This document shows positions 45,901-58,382 of a stretch of DNA of 64,000 bases, piece after piece (position 1 is the first letter of the stretch; every line of letters starts with the position of its first letter). A model generated the notes under the pieces. It ran no database searches. It saw nothing but the letters and a program-made list of their open reading frames with translations, and had not been told where the DNA came from. The position numbers and the translations under genes are program-made. Source of the DNA: Takakia lepidozioides (Eukaryota > Streptophyta > Takakiopsida > Takakiales > Takakiaceae). The stretch spans positions 20,832,001-20,896,000 of the forward strand of contig CM060732.1 of the NCBI GenBank assembly GCA_030704615.1, given 5' to 3'.

Positions 45901-47386
45901 ATGAAGCCAGATGGAGCTTACGCTCAATTTTCCCTTGAATTCTGGAAAGACAATTCAAACTTCACAATTGGGTCGCTGGCTCGGTGCCTGCGCCAACTGG
46001 AAAAGCCGACATGTCGGGAATCCAGGAACATTTTCGACACTGAAGTTCAAAATGATTTTTTTGAAATGCTCATGAGAGGTAAATCGAGATGTTTGGAGGC
46101 TCTGAAACCCTGCAGGCCGCACGATAAACGTGGTGCTCGACCACTTCCTAGACGACTTTATTTGCAGATGGACAACTCCTCCAAGGACATGCTTGCTTTC
46201 CTATCCCTCCTCACTGCCAAAGATGTCTTTGAAGAGATCCAGCTTGGTTTTCTCATGGTCGGGCACACCCATGAGGATATTGACGGATTCTTTAGCTATC
46301 TCTCGAAGAAGCTAAAAGAACGCAACACCTACATTCTTCCGGATTTGATGAGATCATTCATGATCTCCCAAGATATGCAATTCATTCCTCAAATCACACA
46401 AGAGGTTCCCGACTTCAAGAAGTTTGTTAAGGGTTGTATTCATGATGGAAATGAGGCTTTGGTGGGGATCTTAGAGATGCACGTATTTCGATTTTTTAAG
46501 GATGCGGATGGCTGGCCCGTTATGAAGTACAAGAAGTCAACTACTGATTCGGAGTGGCTTCCTACAAACTCCAGCGTTAAGATGTGGAAGTCCAATCCTG
46601 ATGGGACTCTATATCTCCCTGAAGGAGACCCAGATGCCGTTCCAAGAAGACCGATATGGGGAGTCGGGGACGACTCCTCAGAAAAACAGACATTCATAAA
46701 AAAATGGTATTAAGAAATACAAAGATTTTTGGACCAAAGGAATGTTGCTTGACGATCATTACCAGGGTGTGATGGAACAATATGACCAATACTGGGGAAA
46801 TATTCTTGCCGAACTTGATAAGCCAATGCAGGACATTCCGGATCGTATTCAGCTTCTTGAGGGATTTTGGCCGAAAACAAATTGGTCCTCAAACCATCGG
46901 AGGGATGGCATCCAGCCACAGATACTGGAAGATATGGAAAATGAGGATGAAGTTCCAGAACCTTACTGTGGCCCTAGGTGTGAGCGTCCAAGGATACCAT
47001 TGAATCCGTTCAAGGATATTGAGAAAGGGTTTTTTGTGCTCATTCGCCCTCATGACCCAACGACGTGCCCGGTCTGGATGGGAATGGCAATTTCAGATGT
47101 CATCCGAGAAAGGGAAGATCCTAATTTTAAGAAAGTGAAGGTGGAGTGGTGGAGACCGAAGAAATGAGGTAACCCCTCAGACTTTGAGAGGTACATGGAC
47201 TGTTGGTCAAAAGTTTGGGCGTACAACCCGTTAGATCCTGCTCAATGGATCCACGTGAACAATGTCGTGTGGACAATGCCGCCACGAAAAAATACGACAA
47301 GAAATAGCACCAAGAGAATTACAACGGTGGAAGCAGTGAAGGCGCGCGCGAATTTGGAGGTTGCTAACCTTCAGCCAGATACCTGA
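45901..47386 (+). pseudogene. DUF7869-like protein, probable transposase-derived
   Basis: The ATG at 45901 opens a frame with LYLQMDNSSKDMLAFLSLL and, about 35 residues on, GFLMVGHTHEDIDGFFS. This pair of acidic motifs (D-N, then G-H-T-H-E-D-I-D) is typical of a large uncharacterised eukaryotic family named, from memory, DUF7869, common in transposon-rich plant genomes. The acidic residues would suit an RNase H-like transposase core; that function is inference. A frameshift at the A-run near 46,700 moves the frame, which then continues through FWTKGMLLDDHYQGV to a single TGA at 47165. The same frame resumes as SDFERYMDCWSKVWAYNP and ends at 47386. An N-terminal exon may be missing. Confidence 0.6.
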
Positions 47387-47749
47387 AGGTTTCCTTCTTG
47401 CGAACCATTTTCTATCCATGGACTAAATGTTGAGGTTATTTCCAGTCTTTCATTTTAAGATATAAAAATTTCTTTACGCTTCTTTCCCTTCATGTTTACG
47501 TTGGGTGATCCTTCCTGTCTTCTTTTTATGTTGCAATGAACCTCGAGTGGGCAGTGGACGTTCATCTATTTTCTTTCTGCCATGTTGGACTCTGCACTGC
47601 TGTACATTCTGTTCATCTACATATATTCATGACATGGGGGATTCTGGCTTACAAAACAGACAATGCACCCAAAAAAAAAATGCTGGCACAACATTTGGAT
47701 TCTTTCTTTTCCAATCCGGTCTAAATGTTTTTTTGCAATGTCTCGTTCT

Positions 47750-48700
47750 AGTGAGTGTGAGTCTTCTATATTTGTTTGTCCATTTATACCTTTACCATCA
47801 CCTCTAAATCCTTACCCTTCGTTTTACCCTTCCCTTAACTCTTCCATAGGCTTAAGCCGGACACTTAGTACCCTAAACTATTACTCTTATCATATACCAA
47901 AAACCTTTGTGTACTCCCATAAATCCAAACCCTAAACCCTTACCCTGGCCTTAATCCTTATCCTAAGATTAAGCCTGACACTTATTACCTTAAACCATTA
48001 CTCTTACCATATACTAAAAACCAGGTTAGTGTACTACCCTACTTACACTCCAAACCAAGTTATTGTACTACCATGTGTGAGTATTCTATATTTGTTTGTC
48101 CCTTTGAACTACCCTAAATCCAAACCCTAAATCCTTACCCATTCCTTTAATACCCTGGCCTTAATCCTTACCCTAAGCTTAAGCCTGACACTTACTACCC
48201 TAAACCATTAGTACTCTTACCATATACCAAAAACCAGGTTAGTGTACTACCATACTTACACTCCAAACCAAGTTATTGTACTACCATGTGTGAGTCTTCC
48301 ATATTTGTTTGTCCCTTTCTACCCTAAATCCAAACCCTAAACCCTTACCCTTCCCTTTACCCTTCCCTTAATAATCCTTACCCCAAGCTTAAGCGTGACC
48401 CTTAGCACCCTAAACCATTACTTTTACCATATACCCAAAACCTTAGTGTAGTACCCTACTTATAATAAACTCCAAACCTTATTGTACTACCATGTTACCT
48501 CTTGTAAAATTTGTATCATTCTCTGAATGTTTTCTTTAATTTTCAAGTTGGATAACGTATGATAGAATGATTACATGGATATCAAAAACCCCTTACATTT
48601 TTACATTCTACAGAGGTTTAGAGTCGTCCATATTTGTTTCTCTCTTTCTAACCTAAACCCTTTAAAACCCTAAACCCTTCTCCGAGTCACCACAAACTTG
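47750..48700 (+). repeat. Tandem repeat rich in telomere-like ccctaaa
   Basis: Units of about 210-320 bases start with tgtgagtcttctatatttgt (47,756; variants at about 48,078 and 48,290; a partial unit near 48,620). Each contains aaaccctaaacccttaccct-type runs resembling the plant telomere repeat TTTAGGG on the other strand, then ttaagcctgacacttacta and taccatataccaaaaacc. The copies drift in length and sequence. It is internal, with unique sequence on both sides. Confidence 0.85.
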
Positions 48701-49240
48701 GACCTTATTGCACTTAATATATCTAGTTACACCCCAAACCTTATTTTACTGCCCTAGTAGGTCATCTTCCTAATGTTCAAGCTATTTTAATATTTTACTG
48801 CCCTTCTCACACCCAAAACATCATTCCAATGGCATTGTCTATGAATATTGTGCTTGTCAACATGAAGATTCAATCAAAATTACTATCAACTTATATCAAG
48901 TATGGTAGAGTACTATGAGTCTATCCCATGTTCGATTCCACACATTTGTTTATCGTGATTGTAACATAATGTAATATTACATCATTCGACTTCCCAGTCG
49001 ACGTTCAATGAATTGTTGAGTTACACTGCAACTTCACAAGCACTTCAATGTCAAATGGACATCTTATATGTCACATTTTGAAGCAAGTATGACATCACTT
49101 GTAATTTCACAAAGTTCAATCACACATTACTATCCAAGATATTATTAACAAATTTTGAATTAATTTTAATTCAAATACATATTAAGTTGGGTCCGGATTT
49201 AAGCCAAAAGTCCATAATTAGTTAAAATAGGGTTGACCCT

Positions 49241-52200
49241 CAATACCAGTCCAACACTAGATAAAATCCATTGATTACACTTAATGTAAATATTATATAA
49301 GGTAATAATTTATTATTTTAATAGGCAGGCTGCGTGGAAACACTTTTAAGGGCCTGCTATGGGGCCATGCCCTACATGGCCCGCATTTAAGGCCCGCACT
49401 TCCCTCGCTTGATACCCCACGCCCTACAATTTATTTTATTTTTATTTTATTTTTACAGAACAAGGGTTGTGGCCCTGGAGATTTTATTGAAATGGTAAGG
49501 AAAAAATAACCTTACATAGGGAGCCATAAGGCATATGAATGAGGTTCCACTCCGAGCCCCCTACAATAAATTTAAATAATATATGTGTACACCCATAACG
49601 GGCATTTTATTTTTCACCAATCCCACGTGTCCTTCCCAACTCCATCTCCCATCTCTCCATGATTGATTTCAAGTCCAAAAAGATAATGAAGTCAAGGTCA
49701 AAGACATGGATTCATTTGTAAATGAACGAGCAAAATTAGGGGAATGAGCTCAGAGCGATGACAGAGAGGCGCTCAACGGTCATGTGCCCCGTCTCTCTCG
49801 CATCTCTCCCCGGCCCTCTCGAGCTGCAGTAGGATCGAAGAGGTCGCCAGGAAGCTAGAGCGTTAGCCAACACTCCTCCATGCCTTCACAACTATGTGGG
49901 GGATGCAGGGGGTCATTTGTAGCTGCGATTATGATCTCTCATGTGTTTGGGCGGACAAAGTTCCTTTGTGCTGGCAGGGTTTCAGGTCCGGCCTCTTCAG
50001 CATCTCCAGAGTTTGATCGTTCTGATGTCAATTGGAAGCATGTCAAGGCTTCCTCCGCAGCCAAGCTTCACTTCCATAGATAGATCTTTTTGCTCTGCCT
50101 CCAGCCTCTGTTCCTGTTAACCTCTACCCCCCTCACCATCACTTCTTAGTCTCCCCCTCTCTCTAGCCCCTTCATTCTCTAATTCTTTCTTCTCCGCCCT
50201 TACTTTACTAACTTCTTTTCGATTGTATTAAGTTTATCGTTCTGGCCTATGGCTCCTGTATTGGGCTCAATTATCATGACCCCCAGGGTGGGCCTACATG
50301 GATCCTCCATGTGAACAGCCTTATGGCAACCTTCGAGCACCCCAAAGGGTTTTAATTTTTTTCCCTTCAATAATCATAATAAAGCTCCAAAGGGCTTTCT
50401 CCCCTTTCCCCCTAAAAGAAAAGAAAAGAAAAAGAAAAAACATATAGAGGGACAAGTTCGTCCCTGGACCTTTTAGGGAGAGGGGGGAAATATGGCGCGT
50501 CCCGCCAAGTGAATGGCGTTGGTGGGTCTGCGCTGGGGAGCGCCGCTGGCCGTGGGCCGCACCAACAGTGGTCGGCGCGTTCATTTGGGGGTGCGGTGGA
50601 GATGCTCTTAATTATGAGGTTGTGAAAACTATTGCATCTCTGTCAACTATAGAGAAAGAGTTTGATTCTATGCAGCTTAGAGATACTCATCAGACCACCA
50701 TTGGCTCTTATATATTTTCGCCCTCAATATGAATGACTAGAGCAGCATTTTTTTTAAGACATTTGGAAAACAGCACGAGTAGCTACAAAGTTTTGCAATA
50801 GTCTTACATTCTGTTCATCCACTTAAATTCATTCACTTCTGACCTTTAATCCATTTTTATCAGCCATATTTGGCGAATTCATCCATAATTTATATTTTGT
50901 TTGGAGAAGTTTGGCAATTTCATCCATGAAAAACCAGGGAATTTGCGACAAAATATTTTATTTTATTTTTTGAGGTCAAAATTCGTCAATAAAAAAGCGT
51001 TGGACTGGAAATACTGAAGAAATATTGTATAACTGTTAATTTAGTGATTCTGGCCCTCCTTAAATGTTATATTTTATGTGTAGTCATGATGTGACTTTTG
51101 ATGTGATGCTGACATATTTAGTCCCTAGAAAGTCATTTTCTGCAACCTTACTAGGATTGTAGACATCTTGGATTTTATCTAATGAACATGACGATTCCCC
51201 GTTCAGCTTGACTAAACTTCATCTTGTCCTTGATAATTTTGATGCGCTAGAAGCAATCGAAATCTCCAGTCAATACGGAATCGAGGAGTTGATGAATCCA
51301 TCTTGCTCTTTCAGGTTTGACATAATTCATCTTGATCCTTGCTAATCAAAAACACAATGCTAGGATGGTTTTAAAGTACATATTCCCAACCTTTCATGCA
51401 TAATAAAAGATTGAGAAAAACTCACATCTAATAGATATCCTCATGGTTATGACGAATGTTGGGTGGTTACTAGGTTTTCAAGGTATGAAAACCAGGTTAT
51501 CAATATATTGATAACCAAAACTGACAAATTAAAAAAAAAAATGTGAATGAAGGCGCCAAGCCTAATATATGATAATGAAGCATTTTGGCACCGTCTCCCT
51601 ATGTACAGAGTTGTAGCTAGCTCCAACAAAGTATTTTCATCCCAATAACTATGTCAACTCCATATTTTATTTGTAGCTTTTTGGCTATTTTTTGCCTAAA
51701 GAAAAGGGTTGTTGTTATGTGGTTTTTGATAACCGGGCTACATGGATAACCACGGATTATAAGATGATAAAGAACCGGATAGAGAACCAGATAAGGGGCC
51801 GGAGGCAGTGTTTGGCGTTATTAAAAATATCCGCGCAAACTAGCGTTGGCCCGCCTGTTGGAGTGGACGCGTTGGAGATGCTCTAAGGCTGTTGCTCAAT
51901 GTACTGTCGGACACTAGCTATGGCCATTTTGGCATCTTTAAGGGCCAACTTCCATGTATCGGCCGTCCCGGCCAAGTTACCAAAGTTGGACGACGTTAGT
52001 GAAGCATGGCTGATTGGTGGCATCGATGGTTGCTTTCATGTGCATAGGGTTCAAAAGCAATATGGAAGTAGGTCTGCCTGGCTCTCCAAGGTCCGGACAA
52101 TTGAGCCGGTCACTTGGCAAAGGGTGGATCTCATGGGTGGCGGGTCCCCACAAAGATGACCAGCAGGTAGAAGAGACATGGTAACCTAGTACAACAGGTC

Positions 52201-52600
52201 AAAAGCGATTACCGATTATCGGCCATGAATTCAGGCGCCAAATTCCTAGGAATTGCACTCACCAATGTTGGTCACTGATATCGGGGTGTCGGCAAAAATT
52301 AACACATGGAAGCAAGGTGTCATTTTTGTTATCTAGTGCAATCTTGGCGGACGGCGATACGTGGAAGTTGGCCCTAAATGTGACTCGGGTTGGGATGTCA
52401 ACAGTAGATACTTCTTCTTTATCTTCACGAGCATCTTCAGGCCCATCAATATGAGATGTTTGAGGACCCACTCCATCTCAAAAGCATCTACACCATCTAT
52501 GCTGAAGCAAAATATGAGATGAATGGGGTCTCGTGCCAGCGTCATTCCACTAAGTATTGTCTAATCCTCATGTGATTGGTGGGGATAGGGAAGGAAATCT
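49241..52600. other. Intergenic TE debris
   Basis: No intact gene is seen. Two orphan right ends of the gagcatctccaac MITE family occur: ggtggagatgctctta near 50,600 and gttggagatgctctaa near 51,885. An imperfect inverted pair, gggccaacttccatgtatcg at about 51,940 against its complement at about 52,350-52,377, marks another small element. Around 51,460-51,530 and 51,720-51,800 are ggttat/ataacc-rich pieces like the hAT subterminal regions at 42.3-42.5 kb. CT-rich tracts lie at 50,100-50,230. Confidence 0.45.
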
Positions 52601-52608
52601 TATCTTAA

Positions 52609-53413
52609 CCCTTAAAGGACAAGCTATTTTTTGGTGGGCCCATTAAAAAAAGGTGCATACCCTTATGGACGAGGGCGTAACTTCTTACCCCAAATCATCC
52701 ATGGGGATGAACCTTATACTTATGTGCATATCTACTAGATCCATGTCCTATCAAAAATATAGGAAAATTGACCGTTGCATTCGGGAGATTATAACAAACT
52801 AATATGCCCCAATTTGTAAATATATTCAAAAATTACATTGAAAACATTTTTTGACCACAAAATTGAAGTATCGAGTTGAATCTTTCTAGACAAAGGCCCT
52901 CCATAATCTGATTATATGGCACCTAAACTACTGCCTCCCCAAAAAATCAGACCAAAATTCCAAAAATTCAGATAGGCTGCTATGTATGTGAAATCTGGGG
53001 GGTAAGTTATCTTGTTTTGGCTTCTTTCCCAAGTACACCCATGAGGTGACATTTGTTTTCCAATTCCTCTGGTAAGCAAGTGCACAATAACATTTCATGG
53101 TGCCTTGTCCAAATTTTTTGGCATTATGATAAATTTTCAGCCCTAGATGTTATCTTGAAGATTGCCCATTTGGTTGCCACGTAGGCAGGTCAATGGTGCT
53201 CTAACACTGGACTTCCTGAACCCCTGGCACTTTGCAAAATTCTAGGGAGCAGACCTTTTATGATTTTTTGGGGCTGTAAATTCCGACAGGTGCTCCTCTC
53301 TGACATCTACAATTCATTTTTAAGGTTCACTTCCATCCACTATCATCCATGGGAACTGGAGCATGGCAAGTAATCTGACGCGACCCAATTCCGGTCGCGA
53401 TGTCCTTTAGGGG
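52609..53413. mobile_element. Second piggyBac-like element with TTAA target
   Basis: The left end cccttaaaggaca and the right end gtcctttagggg are inverted repeats. TTAA lies directly outside both (52605-52608 and 53414-53417). Its length, 805 bp, is close to that of the element at 41.3 kb, and the ends share CCCTTA, so the two may belong to related families. No transposase is present. Confidence 0.7.
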
Positions 53414-53498
53414 TTAAGCTAGCTGGAGCTAATCTTAACCAAGCTTGAGCTTATCGTGTTTGTTTACCGCGCCACTACTGGTCATGCTCTAACACTTA

Positions 53499-56002
53499 GG
53501 CCCCGACCGCACTGGCCGATTTAACCGTGGCTAAGTGGAGTTTAGCCACGGCTATCTTTATTTTGATGCCGCACTACAGAGTTTAGCCATCGCTAAATCT
53601 TAGCCATAGTTAAGATTGGCTAACTACCCCGCCCGTTCGCCCCGCCTTTTAACCCCCCCTCCCCCCCCCACGTATTAAAGTTAGCCCGCTCGGGCAGGGG
53701 GAGGAAATGATTAGACCTCCCAGTTGTACCGCCTCCTTGCTCAGCTCTTCAGCTCGTCTTCTCCTCGCTTCTTGGGCAACAGAGGGGAGTATGAGAACCA
53801 GCTTGGACGGACTGCGAGGGTAGATGGGTGGCCAGTAACTGCAAAGCTCGCAGAGGAAGAAGCTGCAAGCACGCTCTGCCGAGGCTCTCCCACAACGAGC
53901 CGCGGTCGGATGATTCATGGATTTATGTACAGCCACCAGGCTAGGTTAATTCATCCCTGCACAAAATCTTCTCTAGAGCAGATATGGTTCTCTTGCACCT
54001 TGGACTAGATCTAGAGCGAATCTTTAGATTTCAAGTGCGTCAACAGTCCCGTCAGGTGCGTGCGTCAACAGTGGATCGTGACTCATAACAGGTCTTATCA
54101 AATGTGGAAGAAAGCTTCGAGCTCCCCGCAGGCTTGGTTCATCTTCTAGTGGAATATACTAATGTCCAGAACGAACAGTTGCGAGGACATGTGCAACCTG
54201 GCAGTTCTGGGTATATCATGTATCTGGAAAAGCAGTACAACTCTCCAGTGACAACATTTTGTCAAATGTTAAATTTCTTTGGCACCTGGAAAAGAATTCT
54301 GATTCAATTAGTGTGGTCATGGATCCCTTGCTTTGGGGGTGATTGCCTGAGGAGCTGTTTGCTTAGAACTGTTGAGCTTGTTTCAATTTTGATGTTTTTG
54401 GCTGACGATGTCATCGCAGAAAATTCTATATGTGTGTGATTGCAATGATCATCTAGTCTATAATAAATCTCTGGTCTACACTACTACAACCCAAATTGAG
54501 ATGGTGGCAGCCAGCGGCTGAGGATAATCTGGTTGCTGGGAATGGAGGGTTGTTGTAGGCAATTGATTCAGCCTTCAGTACTTTAAAAGGATGTGGCAAG
54601 CGTGGCCAGAGGGAAAGGAGAAAAAGATCTATGATGTACTCATGAACGATCCCCTGCATATGTTGACATGCACTGAGAATTCCCCAACATACAATGCCAT
54701 TTGACTTCAAAAGAAAGGGGGAGATACAGAGACAGAGGTACAGACCGAGCTCATAATAGAAGTCCCCAATTCCCAACAGCTCAGCCCAGAACCATTAGCC
54801 CAGAACTTATCTCCTCCTTTCCACATGACAAAAAGTTGCCACATTTTCAGCCCCTATCATGCTATGGAAAAGAATGAACACAGAAAGAAGGTGTGGCACA
54901 TCTCAGGTGGATTCCAACATGCAGGGGCTCGAAAAGAATGGGTCTCCCGACGAGCAGAATTCCTTCAATCTGCTTGGCCACTAACCATTGCTTAGGCCCC
55001 GACAAAAATACAGAAAGTATTTTGAACACGGATATTGAGGTCGTACTTGAGGGAAGGCTAGCTGCAGCAGTAGCAAAAGCTGTATTTTACCTCTCCAGCT
55101 TTGTATGCATAATTTTTATTCAGTTTCTCTTGTTGGCTCCAGTGTAATGTATATGATGTACAAATTTCCTAGTGGTATTGTCCAGAGCCCTGCCACTTGT
55201 CAGTCAAGGTCCACTTGTGCTTGTGGCTACCTCAAGTTACTGTCCATATCGTATGGGGTCAAGGGGTCATTGTGCCAAGGCTTCTACAGCATCACTTCGC
55301 TCTTTCCACCTTCCCTATTTGCCTTGATGTGTGAGTGGTCCAAAACATACCTCAAGCAGGTTCAGACCCATAAGCATAGCCATACAGGACACGCCGATGG
55401 TAAGGCCCTGCCCAATTTGATAGTTGAGCACATGTTCGAAACCAGAGAGGTTTAACCCAAAATCTGATGTTTGGGGGCTCAAATTTCTACAGAGTCGCTA
55501 GACCCTGTACAACATCAGGTCACAATCCGGAATTCAAGCACATCTTAAATTGGCATGGGACCCAGCAACGCTGAGTACATTGACTCCGAGATGTCCATGA
55601 TCTCAAGGCATAAAAACAGAATGGAGTACAGTTTCAAACTACGAATAAACTACATCTCCACCACATCATACAGTTCCAGACCCACCTCCGGCGTGCAGTT
55701 CTTTCACACCATACATCCCACCCTTCAGTGCCGCCACCTCCCATAGACATTGTTTGCTGGGCTCACCAAGAACTTCGAGCTTCGCAGCTATGGCGGAAAT
55801 ACGGATGCAGACTGTCAGCGGGAGCGCAGGCCGGGCAGCGCGGACATGTTGGCGGGCAGCGAGGATGCTAACAGCCCTCAACCCTGGCTTATTTTAGCCA
55901 TAAGTGCGGCCGCTCTCTAACCCTGGCTAACTAACCTTTGCTTAACAGTGGCTACCTACCCATTGCTAGCAGTGGCTAGTTAGCCACCAGTGCGGCCGGG
56001 GC
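53499..56002. mobile_element. 2.5-kb Harbinger-type element
   Basis: The terminal repeat ggccccgaccgcactgg at 53499 is inverted at the right end (ccagtgcggccggggc, ending 56002). TTA flanks both ends (53496-53498 and 56003-56005). Subterminal ttagcca/tggctaa motifs recur on both sides (53,520-53,620 and 55,890-55,985). I recognise no transposase in the interior, only short frames on both strands, so it is probably a deletion derivative or carries captured sequence. Confidence 0.8.
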
Positions 56003-56005
56003 TTA

Positions 56006-56274
56006 TAAAGGTAACATTTAGACAGGGTGGACTAGTCTGTTTGACTTTGCAGCTCGTCAGTTTCACTTTATGAGGATTCGCGGCATAACTCATTAGTTTG
56101 ACTCTCTGAGGATCCGCAGCCTCTGATTGGCTCTAGGGGCCATAAAGACCCGGCCAGGATTTTTTAGTTAGAGAGGATTTTCCCCGGGTGAGCATGGAAC
56201 CTTTTCCGCCCGGCTCGCCCCTGGCTAGGCAGCGTACCCCGCAGATTCGCCAGCGGCTTGCCCATTCCTTAGTA
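56006..56274. other. Spacer before the duplicated GH3 segment
   Basis: Unique-looking sequence with no recognised gene. It replaces the promoter region found upstream of the intact GH3 gene, so the duplicate copy lacks that TATA box and TGTCTC site. Confidence 0.5.
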
Positions 56275-56834
56275 CATAAATCCACACAGACTTCAAAGTC
56301 AGTTCAAATCAGAGTGCGCTCTGATTTCAGACGAACTGCGATGGGGACTATAGAAGATGACGCCCAATCAGATGGATTCGGCAAAGTCAGGAAACCAGCT
56401 GTAAGGGAGCTGACGAGCGACCACCATGTGGAGCTACACGCAAATGGCTCTCTTCCAATTAAGTTGGTACTTCCACTTGAATTAGAGCTGCAGGCGACGG
56501 AGGGGAGCTTTGTGATGCCATCCAGAAGGGCGTGGAATGATCCTTCAACAGAAAACTTCGATCCTGAAGAGTTCCTAGAGGAGCTTACAAAGGACGTAAG
56601 ACTGATCCAGCGAGAGAAACTGCGAGAAATTGTTGTGCACACAATGCGGATGTGGAGTATCTGCGACGCCACGGTCTAGATGGCAACACTGACGTGGAAA
56701 GCTTCAAGAAGCACGTGCCAATTGTGAGCTATGAAGACCTGGAGACAGACTCCTTCGTTTGGAGAACGGGGAGGCCACTCACATCTTTTCCGTCGACCCA
56801 ATATCCCACTTTTCTCTCAGGCAAATTCCCTAGA

Positions 56835-57335
56835 GCTCAAGTTTCTTGCTTTCTTAGTTCTCATGATGATAGAATCTTGCGGCCTAATTACCTATCTGCA
56901 CCTTCATCTCCCTCTCTTCTGAGGGCATTGGGGCGGTTCAGGGTGGGCTCCCATCTCGCAGTAAAGAGGGCAGTAAAAGAAGAAGTGTTCTTCAGATTTG
57001 ATACAACGGTTGGCCCTGGTGCATGCCGGGCATAGATGGTCTTCGTTTTCACACCTACCAGTCTCTATCCGTAAATAGTCCATGGGAGATTCCGCTGTCT
57101 GTTCCGTGAAACCCAATCTGTCACAGAAGTCCTCCATTATGAGGATCAGCAATGCTTGGCAGCCTATCTGCGCGAAGCTTTGACCCTTAATAGGCAATCC
57201 CTTGAGCGGTAGTTGCTTTTGGGCTGCTTCCGGCTTCACTCTAGTCGTCTTAAATTGTTTTCTTTCTTGTTTCTTGTTTCCTTTTGTCCCATAAGCTCTT
57301 TGAGCTTATTTCATTTCATTTCTTAAACCCTTCTC
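56835..57335 (+). mobile_element. LINE fragment in the GH3 duplicate intron 1
   Basis: It is the duplicate of the LINE at 29,445-29,965 and includes the same inverted Cys-knuckle block at about 56,955-57,080. It lacks the gttataatgttccac portion next to the atttc tail. Because structure and insertion point are shared, it was inherited through the duplication. Confidence 0.85.
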
Positions 57336-57799
57336 TCTGTCTATTTAGCTAGATCTTACGGCACAGCCAGACTGTACTGTGCATGCACGAACTTGTCCAA
57401 TTGATCCGACAATCACTTGAATCGGTGTATATACACGTGCATCAAAAGGAGCACGTGTTCACGAGTGTTCACTCGTGGTAATATCACGAAAAAGGACGTA
57501 CCGGAAACAAACTGGCATGCATATTGATACGTTGGTTTCAAATCCTCTGTAGTCTCGGCCTAGCCGCAAATGAAGACGTTCAAAAGTATTCTAGGTACAG
57601 CTAGACAAATTATATTTTGACATATTTTGATATGTTTTCAAGATTCAGCCACCCTCTCTCAGTCCGTCTTATAGTTCTTTCTTTTGATATGAGGAAAATG
57701 CAGCTCAGGAACCACGGCTGGGAAATCGAAATACATCCCAACGAACTTGTCCAAAGCGTTTGGAAGCTTTCCTTTTCTTGACGCACTGGGGGTTTCACT

Positions 57800-58171
57800 T
57801 GTTGAATGGGATGTTTTCTGCAACTCCAACACACTAGATCAGCTCTCTAGATCAGTGCCAGCTTTGTAGGATGTCACCGCTGCACCACCGCAGCTTCTAG
57901 CGGTGACTTAGGGCTCCTACAAATTAGCAATACTATCAGGCCACTGCAGCTCTATATATACCTTAGCTAGTATGGAGCGAACTCTCTCTCCAGATTGTTA
58001 TATGCAATTAGCCTCGTGATGCTTTTTGGCAAAAAGACACTTTCAAGGTTAATCTAGTTTTGTATGCAAAGTGTGCGTACCTTGATTGCACTAGTTATTC
58101 ACTGTTTGCTATGTAGAGTTTGTGTCATGTATGTCTCCTTTTCAATGAACTTGCAACCACTACATTTAACA
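57800..58171 (+). repeat. 5' LTR of the copia element
   Basis: It starts tgttgaatgggatgttttct and ends ctacatttaaca. A TATA-like ctctatatatacc lies near 57,950. It has an extra ctagatcagct-type stretch near 57,835 that is absent from the 3' LTR. Confidence 0.93.
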
Positions 58172-58186
58172 TGTTATGGGCCCAAG
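58172..58186 (+). other. Primer-binding site matching the anticodon region of initiator Met-tRNA
   Basis: Directly after the LTR comes tgttatgggcccaag. The 12 bases gttatgggccca are complementary to the anticodon stem-loop region (TGGGCCCATAAC) of plant initiator methionine tRNA, not to its 3' end. Drosophila copia uses the same half-tRNA site (ggttatgggcccag, from memory). Confidence 0.7.
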
Positions 58187-58382
58187 CTTCTAGCTGGGTG
58201 CTTTGTCTTGTTCTATTGTATTCTTTCTTTTTCTTGAGCTGACATTCTCTTTCATAGTTTTTGCCTTTTGCTTTCCTGTTGAGATCGAGTCTTCAAGCAC
58301 AGTCTGATAGAGCAGTCTCATAGTGCAGTAGGTGAATCGCTTAAGATATTTATAAAAAAAATGAATCTGAGAGAGCAACGCC

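Larger units (their letters stand above)
45381..49240 (+). mobile_element. Putative DNA transposon carrying a DUF7869-like gene
   Basis: The block cctattttaactaatt.tggacttttg occurs as an inverted pair near 45,390-45,430 and 49,190-49,235 and brackets the coding region at 45.9-47.4 kb and the tandem repeat at 47.8-48.7 kb. This suggests a 3.8-kb element with TIRs. The outermost bases are not well matched and no target duplication was fixed. The right flank runs straight into a ccagtccaacactag hAT-like end, so it may be nested in the neighbouring hAT element. Confidence 0.5.

Noticed and set aside
47750-48700. Chromosome end (telomere)
   Set aside because: Repeats are degenerate, interleaved with other sequence, and flanked on both sides by transposon DNA.
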